From an uncultured Rhizobiaceae group bacterium (GTDB taxonomy: Bacteria; Pseudomonadota; Alphaproteobacteria; Rhizobiales; Rhizobiaceae), in assembly GCA_937930635.1 (NCBI GenBank), contig CALHCF010000019.1, positions 33,343-97,342 of the forward strand: a stretch of 64,000 bases of DNA, written 5' to 3'. Position 1 is the stretch's first letter; every line of letters begins with the position of its first letter. Positions 52,312 to 61,416 of this stretch are shown in pieces. The notes beneath the pieces were generated by a model. The model did no database searches. It was not told where the DNA came from and saw only the letters and a list, made by a program, of their open reading frames with translations. The position numbers and the translations under genes are program-made.

Positions 52312-52821
52312 ATGATTACCACTATCCAGGACGGTCTGTTTGTGGAACTCACCTACAAGGTGAGTGACTTGAAGACTGGTGAGGTGCTCAGCACCGTCGA
52401 GTTTCCACTGGGCTATGTCCATGGCCACAACGATGTATTGGCACCGCAGGTTCTCAAGGAACTGCATGGAAAATCAGTCGGCAGTGTCATCGAGGTGCCT
52501 ATCGACTGCAATCAGCTCTACGGTCCAAGAGATGAATCGCTGGTGTTCACCGACCGTGTTGAGAATGTTCCTGAAGAATACCGGGAAATCGGCACCACCA
52601 TCACCATGGAATCGGATAAGGGGCAGCAACGAAATTTCATCGTAACGCGTATGGATGAAGAAACGCTGACTGTGGACGGTAACAATCCGCTCTGCGGCAG
52701 AGAGGTTATTTTCACTCTTGAAGTACTGACCGTGCGCGAGCTAACTGATGAAGAGTTGGCCGCAGGCGGAACGGTTCCACCAGACACCAAGGTTGATGGT
52801 GCGAAGATGATGTCAATTTGA
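52312..52821 (+). CDS. FKBP-type peptidyl-prolyl isomerase, SlyD-like
   Basis: 169 residues from the ATG at 52312; the longer reading from 52222 overlaps the preceding gene. The arrangement (LTYKVSDLKTGEVLSTVEFPLGYVHGHNDVLAPQVLKELHGKSVGSVIEVPI, then GPRDESLVFTDRV, then NNPLCGREVIFTLEVLTVRELTDEEL) is the SlyD pattern, in which a chaperone insert-in-flap domain interrupts the FKBP fold. No metal-binding His-rich tail is present. It may assist cofactor loading or folding of AprBA. The ribosome-binding site is weak. Confidence 0.85.
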   Translation: MITTIQDGLFVELTYKVSDLKTGEVLSTVEFPLGYVHGHNDVLAPQVLKELHGKSVGSVIEVPIDCNQLYGPRDESLVFTDRVENVPEEYREIGTTITMESDKGQQRNFIVTRMDEETLTVDGNNPLCGREVIFTLEVLTVRELTDEELAAGGTVPPDTKVDGAKMMSI

Positions 52822-52983
52822 CGCGTGATATTTGATCACATCGTAGCTCCGGCAAATTTTCAGAGCATTGAAGTTTTAGGGTAAAGCACGACGACCTCTC
52901 AAAGCCGCATTGCCGTGAGCAAAAAGCAACCGGGCTGATTCCATAAAAATGAAGAAACAGCCTGGCAGATCAATCGCTGGAAA

Positions 52984-53145
52984 CTACGGACGCTTTGGCG
53001 TCTCGTAATCGACTTCTTTCTGGAAAGGTTCCCAAACCGTCTCAAATCCAACAAAACCCTTCTCGTTGGGCTCCATCTGACGTGTTTTGAAGAAGCGTGC
53101 CTGACCCTCAGGAACTTCGATCGGTTTTTCTTTCTTTTTGCTCAT
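52984..53145 (-). CDS. Small 53-residue hypothetical protein
   Basis: An ATG at 53145 opens a 53-codon frame ending at TAG (52984-52986). The product begins with a Lys/Glu-rich stretch (MSKKKEKPIEVPEGQARFF) and ends in FVGFETVWEPFQKEVDYETPKRP. Composition is protein-like, with aromatic and charged residues evenly spaced and no low-complexity beyond the first residues. No clear ribosome-binding site is seen. It stands alone on the minus strand between the FKBP-like gene and sat. Function unknown. Confidence 0.5.
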   Translation of the reverse strand: MSKKKEKPIEVPEGQARFFKTRQMEPNEKGFVGFETVWEPFQKEVDYETPKRP

Positions 53146-53454
53146 AACCCAGCCTGGCTTTCGTTGACCTTACCGAACACTGCATTCGCAACAGGTCGTA
53201 TCAGATCAGATATTATTCTTGGCAGGAACTATACAAGTTTGTCACCCCACAGGAAAGGGAAATAAGTGGTCATCGCCGTGAGGTTGAAAACTATTTTGCA
53301 AATTTGTTGAAGGCCTGACACGCAATGGCGCAGCGCCGTTCCGCGCAAACGGTAAACAGTGGGGCCAGGCAGAATCTGCTTGCCCGAAATCCATTGTTAA
53401 GACACAGAACATCATGCAGCGTTCAAGACGAAACGCGTTTTCAGGAGGGCAGAC
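53146..53454 (+). other. 309-nt region ahead of sat without a confident gene
   Basis: It holds the start region of the divergent 53-residue gene and the leader of sat, which ends in AGGAGG 6 nt before the sat ATG. A 64-codon frame starting at 53325 overlaps sat out of frame and is not credible. I see no strong hairpin or obvious riboswitch. A promoter for sat is expected here. Confidence 0.4.
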
Positions 53455-54627
53455 ATGGCCAAACTTTTACCACCACACGGGGCAGACACAGTTCAGCCAT
53501 TGATGGCGCCAGAGGGTGAAAGGAAGCAATTGCTTGAACAGGCCAGGAACCTGCCGCAGGTGCCGCTGACGACGAGAGAGATGTCAGACGTCTTCATGTT
53601 GGGAATGGGAGCTTACACGCCATTGTCCGGCTTTATGGGAGAAAATGACTGGCGTGGTGTCTGCCTTGATATGAAACTGGCGAGCGGCCTTTTCTGGCCA
53701 ATCCCTGTCACTTTATCGTCGAGCGCCGAAATTGCAGATGCAATTTCAATTGGTGGGCAAATTGCTCTGTGCGACCCCAACAATGGGGAAATTCTCGCCG
53801 TTATGACTGTTAATGAGAAATATGAGATCGACAAGGCGCTTGAGTGTGAAAAGGTCTATCGGACCACTGATGCGGCTCACCCCGGAGTGCAGAAAGTTCT
53901 GGAACAGGGACCGGTGAATTTGGCTGGACCGGTTACGGTTTTGTCGGAGGGGGAATATCCCGGTAAGTATCCGGACCTTTATCTGCGACCCCTGGAAACC
54001 AGACGCCTGTTTGAGCAAAAAGGCTGGTCTCGGGTAGCTGCATTCCAGACCCGTAACCCGATGCATCGCAGCCACGAGCACCTGGCTAAAATTGCCGTTG
54101 AGGTTACGGATGGCGTGTTCATTCATCAGGTGCTTGGAGCCCTCAAACCGGGCGATATTCCGGCGCAAGTGCGCACCGAGGCAATTCAGGCGATGATCGA
54201 CAACTATTTCGTAAAGGACACTGTGGTTCAGGCGGGCTATCCCATTGAGATGCGCTATGCAGGCCCGCGCGAGGCGTTGTTTCACGCGCTGATCCGACAG
54301 AACTTTGGTTGTTCCCACCTCATCGTCGGGCGTGATCATGCCGGTGTCGGAGACTATTACGGCCCATTTGACGCGCACAACATATTTGATGATTTGTGGG
54401 ATGGCGCACTGCTTACACAGCCCTTGAAAATTGATATCACGTTCTATTGCCGCAAATGCTACGGCATGGCGACGGGCAAAACCTGCCCTCACGGGCAAGA
54501 GGATCGAATCTCGATATCCGGCACCCAACAACGCGAAATGCTTTCAAATGATGCCGACATCCCACCTGAATTCAGCCGTCCTGAAGTGGTCGCGATTCTA
54601 AAGAAGTATTACGCCAGCCTGAATTAA
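53455..54627 (+). CDS. sat: Sulfate adenylyltransferase (ATP sulfurylase, dissimilatory/homo-oligomeric type)
   Basis: 390 residues. The ATP-binding motif [13 protein letters not shown] is at 198-210, with GRDHAG at 292-297, both essential in the family. The C-terminal [16 protein letters not shown] supplies the Zn-binding cysteines seen in dissimilatory Sat. In sulfite oxidisers it runs in reverse: APS plus pyrophosphate gives sulfate plus ATP. It works with AprBA encoded upstream. AGGAGG precedes the ATG. The last base overlaps the start of the next gene. Confidence 0.96.
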   Translation: MAKLLPPHGADTVQPLMAPEGERKQLLEQARNLPQVPLTTREMSDVFMLGMGAYTPLSGFMGENDWRGVCLDMKLASGLFWPIPVTLSSSAEIADAISIGGQIALCDPNNGEILAVMTVNEKYEIDKALECEKVYRTTDAAHPGVQKVLEQGPVNLAGPVTVLSEGEYPGKYPDLYLRPLETRRLFEQKGWSRVAAFQTRNPMHRSHEHLAKIAVEVTDGVFIHQVLGALKPGDIPAQVRTEAIQAMIDNYFVKDTVVQAGYPIEMRYAGPREALFHALIRQNFGCSHLIVGRDHAGVGDYYGPFDAHNIFDDLWDGALLTQPLKIDITFYCRKCYGMATGKTCPHGQEDRISISGTQQREMLSNDADIPPEFSRPEVVAILKKYYASLN

Positions 54628-55388
54628 TGATAATCGCGCAGATTTCGGATACGCATATTGCTTTAGGCACACCCGACGCTGATCGGCGAATTCGGGATTT
54701 CGAGCGAACGATTGAGGACATCAATTCACTCAATCCCCAGCCCGATGTCATTATCCATTCCGGCGACATCGTCCAGAACGGCAGGCTGGATGAATATGCC
54801 CAGGCTGCGGCGATCATGAAGGAAGTGAATGGGCCCGTCCATTTGATGGTTGGCAACAAAGATGACCGGGCCAATTTGCGAAAGGCTTTTCCATCAACCG
54901 GATACCTGAAATCCAGCTCCGGTTTTGTTACTTATTCGATCGATGACTTTCCTCTCCGGCTAATTGTTCTGGACACGCTGAATCCAGGCAGCAACAAGGG
55001 CGATTTTTGTGAAGACAGAGCAGCCAGTCTGATTGAGCTGGTTGATGCAGATCCAAAAAAACCGACTGCGATATTCGCTCACCATCCTCCATTTATCGTA
55101 TCTGAGGGGCCGGACCCGCTGCACTTTGAAACTGAGGATATTTTGGAGCGGTTTCGCAGCACAGTGCAGCGTTCTTCGTCCGTGCTCGGCATGTTTTGTG
55201 GTCACGTGCATCGCGGTGTCGCCGGGCATGTGGGAAACATTCCCGTTCTTGTAATGCCCTGTATCGCAACGACCTTGCGCAGGGGCGACTATCCGCCAGG
55301 CCTGACGACCTGCCCGATCTACCACATTCACAAATATGATCCCGATTGGGGCATTTCTTCTGAAATACGAATTGTTCGGGATCTCTAA
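54627..55388 (+). CDS. Calcineurin-like metallophosphoesterase (class III phosphodiesterase, CpdA/GpdQ-like)
   Basis: 253 residues. Metal-binding motifs are ISDTH near the N-terminus, HSGDIV, AHHPP and CGHVHRG, all in order. The usual GNHD motif reads GNKDD, so the catalytic histidine is replaced by lysine, which could alter activity. CpdA cleaves cAMP and GpdQ cleaves glycerophosphodiesters. Coupled to sat by a TAATG overlap, so a substrate linked to adenylated sulfur (for example an AMP derivative) is a tempting but unproven idea. Confidence 0.87.
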   Translation: MIIAQISDTHIALGTPDADRRIRDFERTIEDINSLNPQPDVIIHSGDIVQNGRLDEYAQAAAIMKEVNGPVHLMVGNKDDRANLRKAFPSTGYLKSSSGFVTYSIDDFPLRLIVLDTLNPGSNKGDFCEDRAASLIELVDADPKKPTAIFAHHPPFIVSEGPDPLHFETEDILERFRSTVQRSSSVLGMFCGHVHRGVAGHVGNIPVLVMPCIATTLRRGDYPPGLTTCPIYHIHKYDPDWGISSEIRIVRDL

Positions 55389-55527
55389 AACACTCCGGTG
55401 GCGGCGCTGCTATTGGAGAAGAATGGTATCGATTTGTCGGAATTGTATCCATTTAAGTCTGAATTGTTGTTTTGTTAAAGCCGTTTGCCACAGAAGCTGA
55501 TGCATATCGCTTCTGGAGAAACATTCG

Positions 55528-56871
55528 ATGGCCTTTCCGACCCAATCAAACTACGTAATCATCGGTGCCGGTATTCACGGATTGTCGACTGCCTGGCGGC
55601 TTGCTGAGAGACTGGAAGAGTCCGGCAAAGGCAGTGGCAAGGATATTGTCGTTCTTGAAAAGTCAGGTATCGCGGCGGGTGCCAGCGGTATCGCGTGTGG
55701 TGTGGTTCGCAACAATTATTTCCAACCTGCGATGCGTAAGCTGATGGCACATTCTGTGGATGTTTGGGAAAGCGACCCCTCCGGACTTTCATACCACCCG
55801 GTTGGCTATATGCAGATCTCGTCGGAATCAATGCGCGAAGATGTGCGTTCCATCTATGAACAGCAGCAGGCGATTGGTTACGAAAGCGAATTTATCGAAG
55901 GCGAGCAACAATCGACCCACTACATGCGTGGTATTTTTGACGACTGGCAGGCAAAAGGCATCACATCCGTGCTTCATGAGAAGCGTGGAGGATTCTCAAA
56001 CCAGACCAAGACCCTGTATGCTCTGGCTGACAAGGTCGAAGCACTGGGCGTCCGTATTATCACGGGTGTTCAGGTAAAGGGGTTGAAAACCCAGGACAGC
56101 GCCGCTGCAATTGCCGCTGTTGAAACTGATAAGGGCGACATTGCCTGCGAGCAGGTGATTATTGGGGCCGGTCCATGGGTCCGCGATTTCTGGGATATGC
56201 TGGATTTGCCAAAACAGATCACTGTCAAAGACCTGTCAGGTGACATCCATAACGGTGTCGATATGTGGCGTTATTGGCAGTTGGAAGAGGGGGTGCTGCA
56301 GATCGATCCGGAGATAGGCAAAGCCAATGACGGGGGGTTGGCGCCGGTGATCCATGTTGACACGGATGCTCCTCTTTATTCGACGGTCGATGGATCGAAA
56401 ATCACCGATGAAATGTGGGGCATCTACTACAAGCCCGACTGGCATTTTGGCGGTATCCAGGGAGGTGCATCTCCCTACAAAGTGGAAACGCCGGTTGACG
56501 AGGTTCAGATTGACCCTTACGGGCCATCCAGTCCTGAATTTGTATCTTCCCCTGAGTTTGCACATATGTGGGTATCTGCGCTGGCCCATTGCCAAAAACG
56601 TTATGAGGGCATGATGCCCAAATACCACCGCGAAGCCTCTGGCGGTATCGGTTGCTTCACGCCCGATTCCTTCCCGATCTTCGACCATTTCCACGAGAAT
56701 GTTGCTGTCATCGCCGACTCCAATCATGGATGGAAGATGATCGGCGTTGGGCATCTGATTGCAGATGAGGTGCTGGGCGACAAGCAGGATCTGTTGGAGC
56801 CTTTCCGTTTTGATCGTTTTGAGAAGGGCGACCTGCACCCCGTCTCAAATAGCCCCTATCCTTGGAGCTAG
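55528..56871 (+). CDS. DAO-family FAD-dependent oxidoreductase (sarcosine oxidase beta-like)
   Basis: 447 residues. The N-terminal YVIIGAGIHGLSTAWRLAERL binds FAD, and GIAAGASGIACGVVRNNYFQPAMRKLMAHS is similar in pattern to the sarcosine oxidase beta subunit. The C-terminal GCFTPDSFPIFDHFHENVAVIADSNHGWKMIGVGHLIADEVLG is the DAO-family end motif. Oxidises an N-methylated or free amino acid. It lies directly upstream of soxBDAG, separated by 12 nt from soxB, so co-transcription is likely. Its exact substrate is not known. Confidence 0.9.
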   Translation: MAFPTQSNYVIIGAGIHGLSTAWRLAERLEESGKGSGKDIVVLEKSGIAAGASGIACGVVRNNYFQPAMRKLMAHSVDVWESDPSGLSYHPVGYMQISSESMREDVRSIYEQQQAIGYESEFIEGEQQSTHYMRGIFDDWQAKGITSVLHEKRGGFSNQTKTLYALADKVEALGVRIITGVQVKGLKTQDSAAAIAAVETDKGDIACEQVIIGAGPWVRDFWDMLDLPKQITVKDLSGDIHNGVDMWRYWQLEEGVLQIDPEIGKANDGGLAPVIHVDTDAPLYSTVDGSKITDEMWGIYYKPDWHFGGIQGGASPYKVETPVDEVQIDPYGPSSPEFVSSPEFAHMWVSALAHCQKRYEGMMPKYHREASGGIGCFTPDSFPIFDHFHENVAVIADSNHGWKMIGVGHLIADEVLGDKQDLLEPFRFDRFEKGDLHPVSNSPYPWS

Positions 56872-56883
56872 TGAGATCCAGCT

Positions 56884-58134
56884 GTGCATTATTCAGCATT
56901 TTCAGTATTCTGGCAGGGATTGCGTGGCCATCGCGGATGGCAACGGATGTGGCGCGATCCCGAGCCCAAACCTCAATACGATGTCATCATAATTGGGGGT
57001 GGCGGACATGGTCTGGCAACCGCCTACTATCTGGCAAAAGAACACGGTATCACCAACGTTGCTGTGATCGAAAAGGGATGGATCGGCGGTGGTAATGTAG
57101 GGCGTAACACGACCATTGTACGCTCCAACTACATGTTCCCGGCCAACACGCATTTTTACGAAAAGAGCATGAAGCTTTGGGAAGGGCTGGAGCAGGATTT
57201 CAACTTCAATGCCATGGTATCGCAGCGCGGTGTAATCAACCTGTTCCATTCCGATCCCCAGCGCGATGCTTTCGCCCGACGCGGCAATGCCATGCGGTTG
57301 GCGGGTGTGGATGCTGAGTTTCTCACGCCAGAGCAGCTTAAGGAGATGGTGCCGATCCTCGATTTCGAAAACGCGCGTTTTCCGATCCAGGGCGGTCTGC
57401 TTCAGCGACGTGGCGGAACGGTGCGTCATGATGCTGTGGCCTGGGGCTACGCGCGTGGAGCAGACAGCCGCGGTGTGGATATTCTCCAGAACTGCGAAGT
57501 AAAAGACATTGTGGTTGAAGGTGGAGCGGCGGTTGCCGTTGAAACGTCGCGAGGGACAATCCGCGGCAAGAAGATCGCAATGGCTGTCGCCGGCCATACT
57601 TCACAGGTCGCCAAAATGGCAGGGATTGAACTGCCAATCGAAAGCCATGTTCTTCAGGCCTTTGTGTCGGAAGGCATTAAGCCGCTTCTGGACACCGTGG
57701 TCACATTCGGGGCCGGGCATTTTTACATCAGTCAGTCTGACAAGGGTGGTTTGGTTTTTGGAGGCGATCTTGATGGATACAACTCCTACGCCCAGCGGGG
57801 CAACTTGCCCATGATGGAGCATGTGATGGCCGGAGGCATGGCAATCATGCCTGCTATTGGCCGTGTACGCCTGCTGCGCCATTGGGGCGGTGTCATGGAC
57901 ATGAGCTTCGATGGTTCGCCCTTCATCTGTAAAACAGGAATTGATTGTCTCTATCTCAATGGCGGCTGGTGTTACGGTGGCTTCAAGGCGACCCCGGCTT
58001 CGGGCTGGTGTTTTGCACACACTATCGCAAAGGACGCGCCGCATAAGCTCAACGAGGCCTTCACGATTGAACGTTTCCGCCAGGGACGGATGATTGATGA
58101 AAAGGGCGTCGGTCCGTCGCCCTGGATTCAGTAG
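56884..58134 (+). CDS. soxB: Sarcosine oxidase, beta subunit
   Basis: 416 residues starting at GTG 56884. This start fits the conserved N-terminus (HYSAFSVFWQGLRGHRGWQRMWRDPEPKPQYDVIIIGGGGHGLATAYYL), which precedes the GxGxxG motif. IGGGNVGRNTTIVRSNYMFPAN includes the segment where FMN is covalently attached in heterotetrameric enzymes. The subunit oxidises sarcosine to glycine and passes the methyl group to tetrahydrofolate via the alpha subunit. First gene of soxBDAG, which is not the sulfur-oxidation sox system. Confidence 0.96.
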   Translation: MHYSAFSVFWQGLRGHRGWQRMWRDPEPKPQYDVIIIGGGGHGLATAYYLAKEHGITNVAVIEKGWIGGGNVGRNTTIVRSNYMFPANTHFYEKSMKLWEGLEQDFNFNAMVSQRGVINLFHSDPQRDAFARRGNAMRLAGVDAEFLTPEQLKEMVPILDFENARFPIQGGLLQRRGGTVRHDAVAWGYARGADSRGVDILQNCEVKDIVVEGGAAVAVETSRGTIRGKKIAMAVAGHTSQVAKMAGIELPIESHVLQAFVSEGIKPLLDTVVTFGAGHFYISQSDKGGLVFGGDLDGYNSYAQRGNLPMMEHVMAGGMAIMPAIGRVRLLRHWGGVMDMSFDGSPFICKTGIDCLYLNGGWCYGGFKATPASGWCFAHTIAKDAPHKLNEAFTIERFRQGRMIDEKGVGPSPWIQ

Positions 58135-58144
58135 GGAGGCGACG

Positions 58145-58438
58145 ATGCACAGAATCGATTGCCCCTGGTGCGGCATCCGTGATGAGGCCGAGTTTCAGTA
58201 TCAGGGTGATGCCACCAAGGTACGCCCGGCGCCTGACGCTTCCCAGGATGCCTTCTTCGACTATGTCTATAAGCGCGATAATCCCAAGGGATGGCATACA
58301 GAGTGGTGGCATCATGTTGGCGGTTGCCGACAATGGGTAAAGGTGGTGCGCAACACATTAACCCACGAAATACACGCCACTGGCGCCCCGGCAGAAAAGC
58401 TGTCGCTACCACGCAAGAAGAAGCGGGGCAGCAAATGA
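58145..58438 (+). CDS. soxD: Sarcosine oxidase, delta subunit
   Basis: 97 residues from the ATG at 58145, with GGGAGG 5 nt upstream. Zinc ligands are visible as CPWCG near the N-terminus and His/Cys in WHHVGGCRQW. Small Zn-binding subunit that stabilises the heterotetramer. Starts 10 nt after the soxB stop and overlaps the start of soxA by 4 nt. Confidence 0.95.
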   Translation: MHRIDCPWCGIRDEAEFQYQGDATKVRPAPDASQDAFFDYVYKRDNPKGWHTEWWHHVGGCRQWVKVVRNTLTHEIHATGAPAEKLSLPRKKKRGSK

Positions 58439-61416
58439 TGGGCAAGAATCGTCTAAACTTTGGAGGCACAAAACTCGATCGTTCCAAGCCGGTAAACTTC
58501 ACGTTTGACGGCAAGACTTACTCAGGTTTTGCCGGTGATACGCTGGCATCCGCCTTGCTGGCAAATGGCGTGGTTTTGATGGGACGGTCGTTCAAATACC
58601 ATCGCCCGCGCGGATGCCTGACAGCCGGTTCTGAAGAACCCAATGCCATTGTTGAAATGCGATCAGGCCCACGGCGCGAGCCGAACACACGGGCAACGGT
58701 TGCCGAGCTGTATGACGGTCTTGACGCGCAGTCACAGAACCGCTGGCCATCTCTTGCGGTCGACCTGCAGTCGGTCAACCAGCTTCTGTCTCCCTGGCTT
58801 ACTGCTGGTTTTTACTACAAGACGTTCATGTGGCCGGCGAAATTCTGGGAACCGGTCTACGAGAAGTTCATTCGCCGGTCTGCCGGGCTTGGACATGCCG
58901 CTGTTGAGGCCGACCCGGACACTTATGAACATGCCCACGCCCATTGTGACGTTCTGGTTGTTGGAGCCGGACCGGCCGGATTGTCTGCGGCGCTGGCTGC
59001 AGCAGCAACGGGCGCGAGGGTCCTCATTGTTGAAGAGCAGGCCCATGTTGGCGGTGATCTCTCATCGACACTGGATCAGATAGATGGAAAGCCAGCTGAT
59101 CAATGGGCTGCGGAAGCATGGGTCAAGCTTAAGGCACTTGATAACGTTACAACGATGACCCGGACAACGGTCTTCGGTTATTATGATGGCAACGTGCTGG
59201 CCGCTCTGGAGCGGGTGAATGACCATCTGGCAGAACCTCCAAATGGTCAACCGCGCCAGCGCATGTGGAATATTCGGGCCAAAGAGGTTGCTCTCACCTG
59301 CGGGTCTCATGAGCGCGCCCTGACATTCGACAACAATGACCGCCCGGGCGTTATGCTGGCGGGTGCGGTGCGCGAATTTGTCGAGGGTTATGGCGCAGCG
59401 CCGGGCAAACGTGTGGTAATTGTCACCAACAATGACGAAGCCTACCGCACGGCCATGGTGTTGAAAGAAGCAGGGGTTGAGGTTCCGCTGATTGCCGATG
59501 CACGAACAACGCCAAATGCTGCCGCTGAAGCCGCACGGGCAGCAGGAATTCCGGTGGAAATGGGTGTACTGCCCAAAAAGGCTGTCGGTCGGCTGCAGGT
59601 GAAGGCCATTGAACTGCAACGTGTTGATGGGGCGTTCCACAAAAAGGTGGAATGTGACTGTGTTGCTATGTCCAGCGGCTACTCCCCCGACGTTCATCTC
59701 GTCTCGCAAACCGGCGTGGCACCAATCTGGCGTGAGGATATTTTAGGTTTCGTTCCGGATACGCCGAAACGCCAGGAGCGGTCTGCCGGGGCCGGAAAGG
59801 GTATTTTTGATCTGGCGGGTTGTTTGCACGATGGACATATGGCGGGCATTGATGCCGCCAGAAATGCCGGTTTCGAACCAGCAAAGTCGTTAAAAGCATC
59901 CCGTGCGGACCCGACCTCGGCCGTTCCACCTCTTGCCATCTGGCGGTGCCCCGGTCAGGGGAAAGCCTTTGTTGACTTCCAAAACGATGTGACGGCCCGG
60001 GATATCCATCTGGCTGCACAGGAAGGTTATGTCTCGGTTGAACATGCAAAGCGCTATACGACACTTGGCATGGCAACAGATCAGGGCAAAACGTCCAATG
60101 TGACCGGCATTGGCCTTCTTGCTACTGCCCGGGGAGAACCAATCTCTGATGTCGGTACAACCCGTTTTCGCCCCCCTTATTCGCCGGTCGCGATCGGTGC
60201 TTTTGCAGGCCACGAGCGCGGCAGGGAGTTTCAACCTGTGCGTCAGACTGCAATGCATAGCTGTGGCGAGAAATTGGGTGCCGTTTTTGTGGAAGCAGGC
60301 CTGTGGCTGCGTCCCCAATACTACCCAAAGCCCGGAGAAGGGGTGATGGAGGCCATTTACCGGGAATCAAAACAAGTTCGCGAAACGGCGGGAATTTGTG
60401 ATGTTTCCACTTTGGGCAAGATTGAAATATTTGGCCCGGATTCCGGTGAATTTCTGAACCGGCTTTATATCAATGGTTGGAAAATGCTTGCTCCGGGCAA
60501 AGCCCGGTACGGTTTGATGTTGCGTGAAGATGGTTATGTATTTGATGACGGGACCACCTCACGCCTTGATGATGATCATTATTTCATGACAACAACCACA
60601 GCCAACGCGGCTCGCGTGTTGGCTCATATGGAACATGCGGCGCAGGTTCTTTGGCCCGAGCTTGATGTTCATTTTTGTTCTGCAACAGAACAATGGTGTG
60701 GGGTTGCTGTGGCTGGCCCCAATGCACGCAAGGTTTTGGCTGATGCGTTTGATGAGGCACTCGACATATCCGACGAAGCCCTGCCGTTCATGGGGGTGCG
60801 CACATTTTCCTGGTGTGGAACAACTGCACGAATTTTCCGTATCAGTTTTTCCGGTGAACTGGCCTTTGAAGTCAATGTGCCCTGGTCCTTCGGCGAAGCG
60901 ATGTGGAATGCAATCTGGGAAGCAGGACAAAAACACGGTTTGATTGCCTATGGTACCGAGGCGCTTTCTGTTCTGCGTATTGAGAAGGGGCATGTGGCCG
61001 GCAATGAACTGGATGGCCGAACCACGGCTGCCGATATGGGGCTGGGACGTATGATGTCGACCAAGAAACCCTTTATCGGTCAAGTCATGGCTGGTCGGGA
61101 AGGTATGATTGCAGAAGACCGCGCCACACTGGTTGGCCTGAAAATCACAGAAAGCGAAGGTCGGTTGCGCGGCGGGGCGCATCTTGTTGTCGATAAGGAT
61201 GATGCCAGCGCGGAAACCAGCCTGGGATGGGTCACCTCAGTTTGTGACAGCCCGGCGGTTGGGTGCTGGATCGGATTGGCCTACCTGCAGGGTGGGCTGT
61301 CGCAGCATGAGGGGAAAACGCTCTATGCGGTGAACCCGATCTATGACGAAGCCCCGGCGGTAGAGGTATGTTCAGCGCACTTCTTTGATCCGGAAGGTGA
61401 GCGGCTCAATGGCTGA
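58435..61416 (+). CDS. soxA: Sarcosine oxidase, alpha subunit
   Basis: 993 residues from the ATG at 58435 (58438 is an equally good start). The N-terminal part LNFGGTKLDRSKPVNFTFDGKTYSGFAGDTLASALLANG is the ferredoxin-like domain; DVLVVGAGPAGLSAALAA is the dinucleotide domain binding NAD; the C-terminal third from about 640 is the GcvT-like folate-binding domain (FSGELAFEVNVPWSFGEAMWNAI). Together with SoxB, D and G it oxidises sarcosine. The longer reading from 58291 is rejected because it runs through soxD. Confidence 0.96.
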   Translation: MMGKNRLNFGGTKLDRSKPVNFTFDGKTYSGFAGDTLASALLANGVVLMGRSFKYHRPRGCLTAGSEEPNAIVEMRSGPRREPNTRATVAELYDGLDAQSQNRWPSLAVDLQSVNQLLSPWLTAGFYYKTFMWPAKFWEPVYEKFIRRSAGLGHAAVEADPDTYEHAHAHCDVLVVGAGPAGLSAALAAAATGARVLIVEEQAHVGGDLSSTLDQIDGKPADQWAAEAWVKLKALDNVTTMTRTTVFGYYDGNVLAALERVNDHLAEPPNGQPRQRMWNIRAKEVALTCGSHERALTFDNNDRPGVMLAGAVREFVEGYGAAPGKRVVIVTNNDEAYRTAMVLKEAGVEVPLIADARTTPNAAAEAARAAGIPVEMGVLPKKAVGRLQVKAIELQRVDGAFHKKVECDCVAMSSGYSPDVHLVSQTGVAPIWREDILGFVPDTPKRQERSAGAGKGIFDLAGCLHDGHMAGIDAARNAGFEPAKSLKASRADPTSAVPPLAIWRCPGQGKAFVDFQNDVTARDIHLAAQEGYVSVEHAKRYTTLGMATDQGKTSNVTGIGLLATARGEPISDVGTTRFRPPYSPVAIGAFAGHERGREFQPVRQTAMHSCGEKLGAVFVEAGLWLRPQYYPKPGEGVMEAIYRESKQVRETAGICDVSTLGKIEIFGPDSGEFLNRLYINGWKMLAPGKARYGLMLREDGYVFDDGTTSRLDDDHYFMTTTTANAARVLAHMEHAAQVLWPELDVHFCSATEQWCGVAVAGPNARKVLADAFDEALDISDEALPFMGVRTFSWCGTTARIFRISFSGELAFEVNVPWSFGEAMWNAIWEAGQKHGLIAYGTEALSVLRIEKGHVAGNELDGRTTAADMGLGRMMSTKKPFIGQVMAGREGMIAEDRATLVGLKITESEGRLRGGAHLVVDKDDASAETSLGWVTSVCDSPAVGCWIGLAYLQGGLSQHEGKTLYAVNPIYDEAPAVEVCSAHFFDPEGERLNG

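Noticed and set aside
53325..53519. A 64-codon frame at the start of sat
   Set aside because: It overlaps the well-supported sat start out of frame and has an Arg/Thr/His-rich composition typical of shadow frames.
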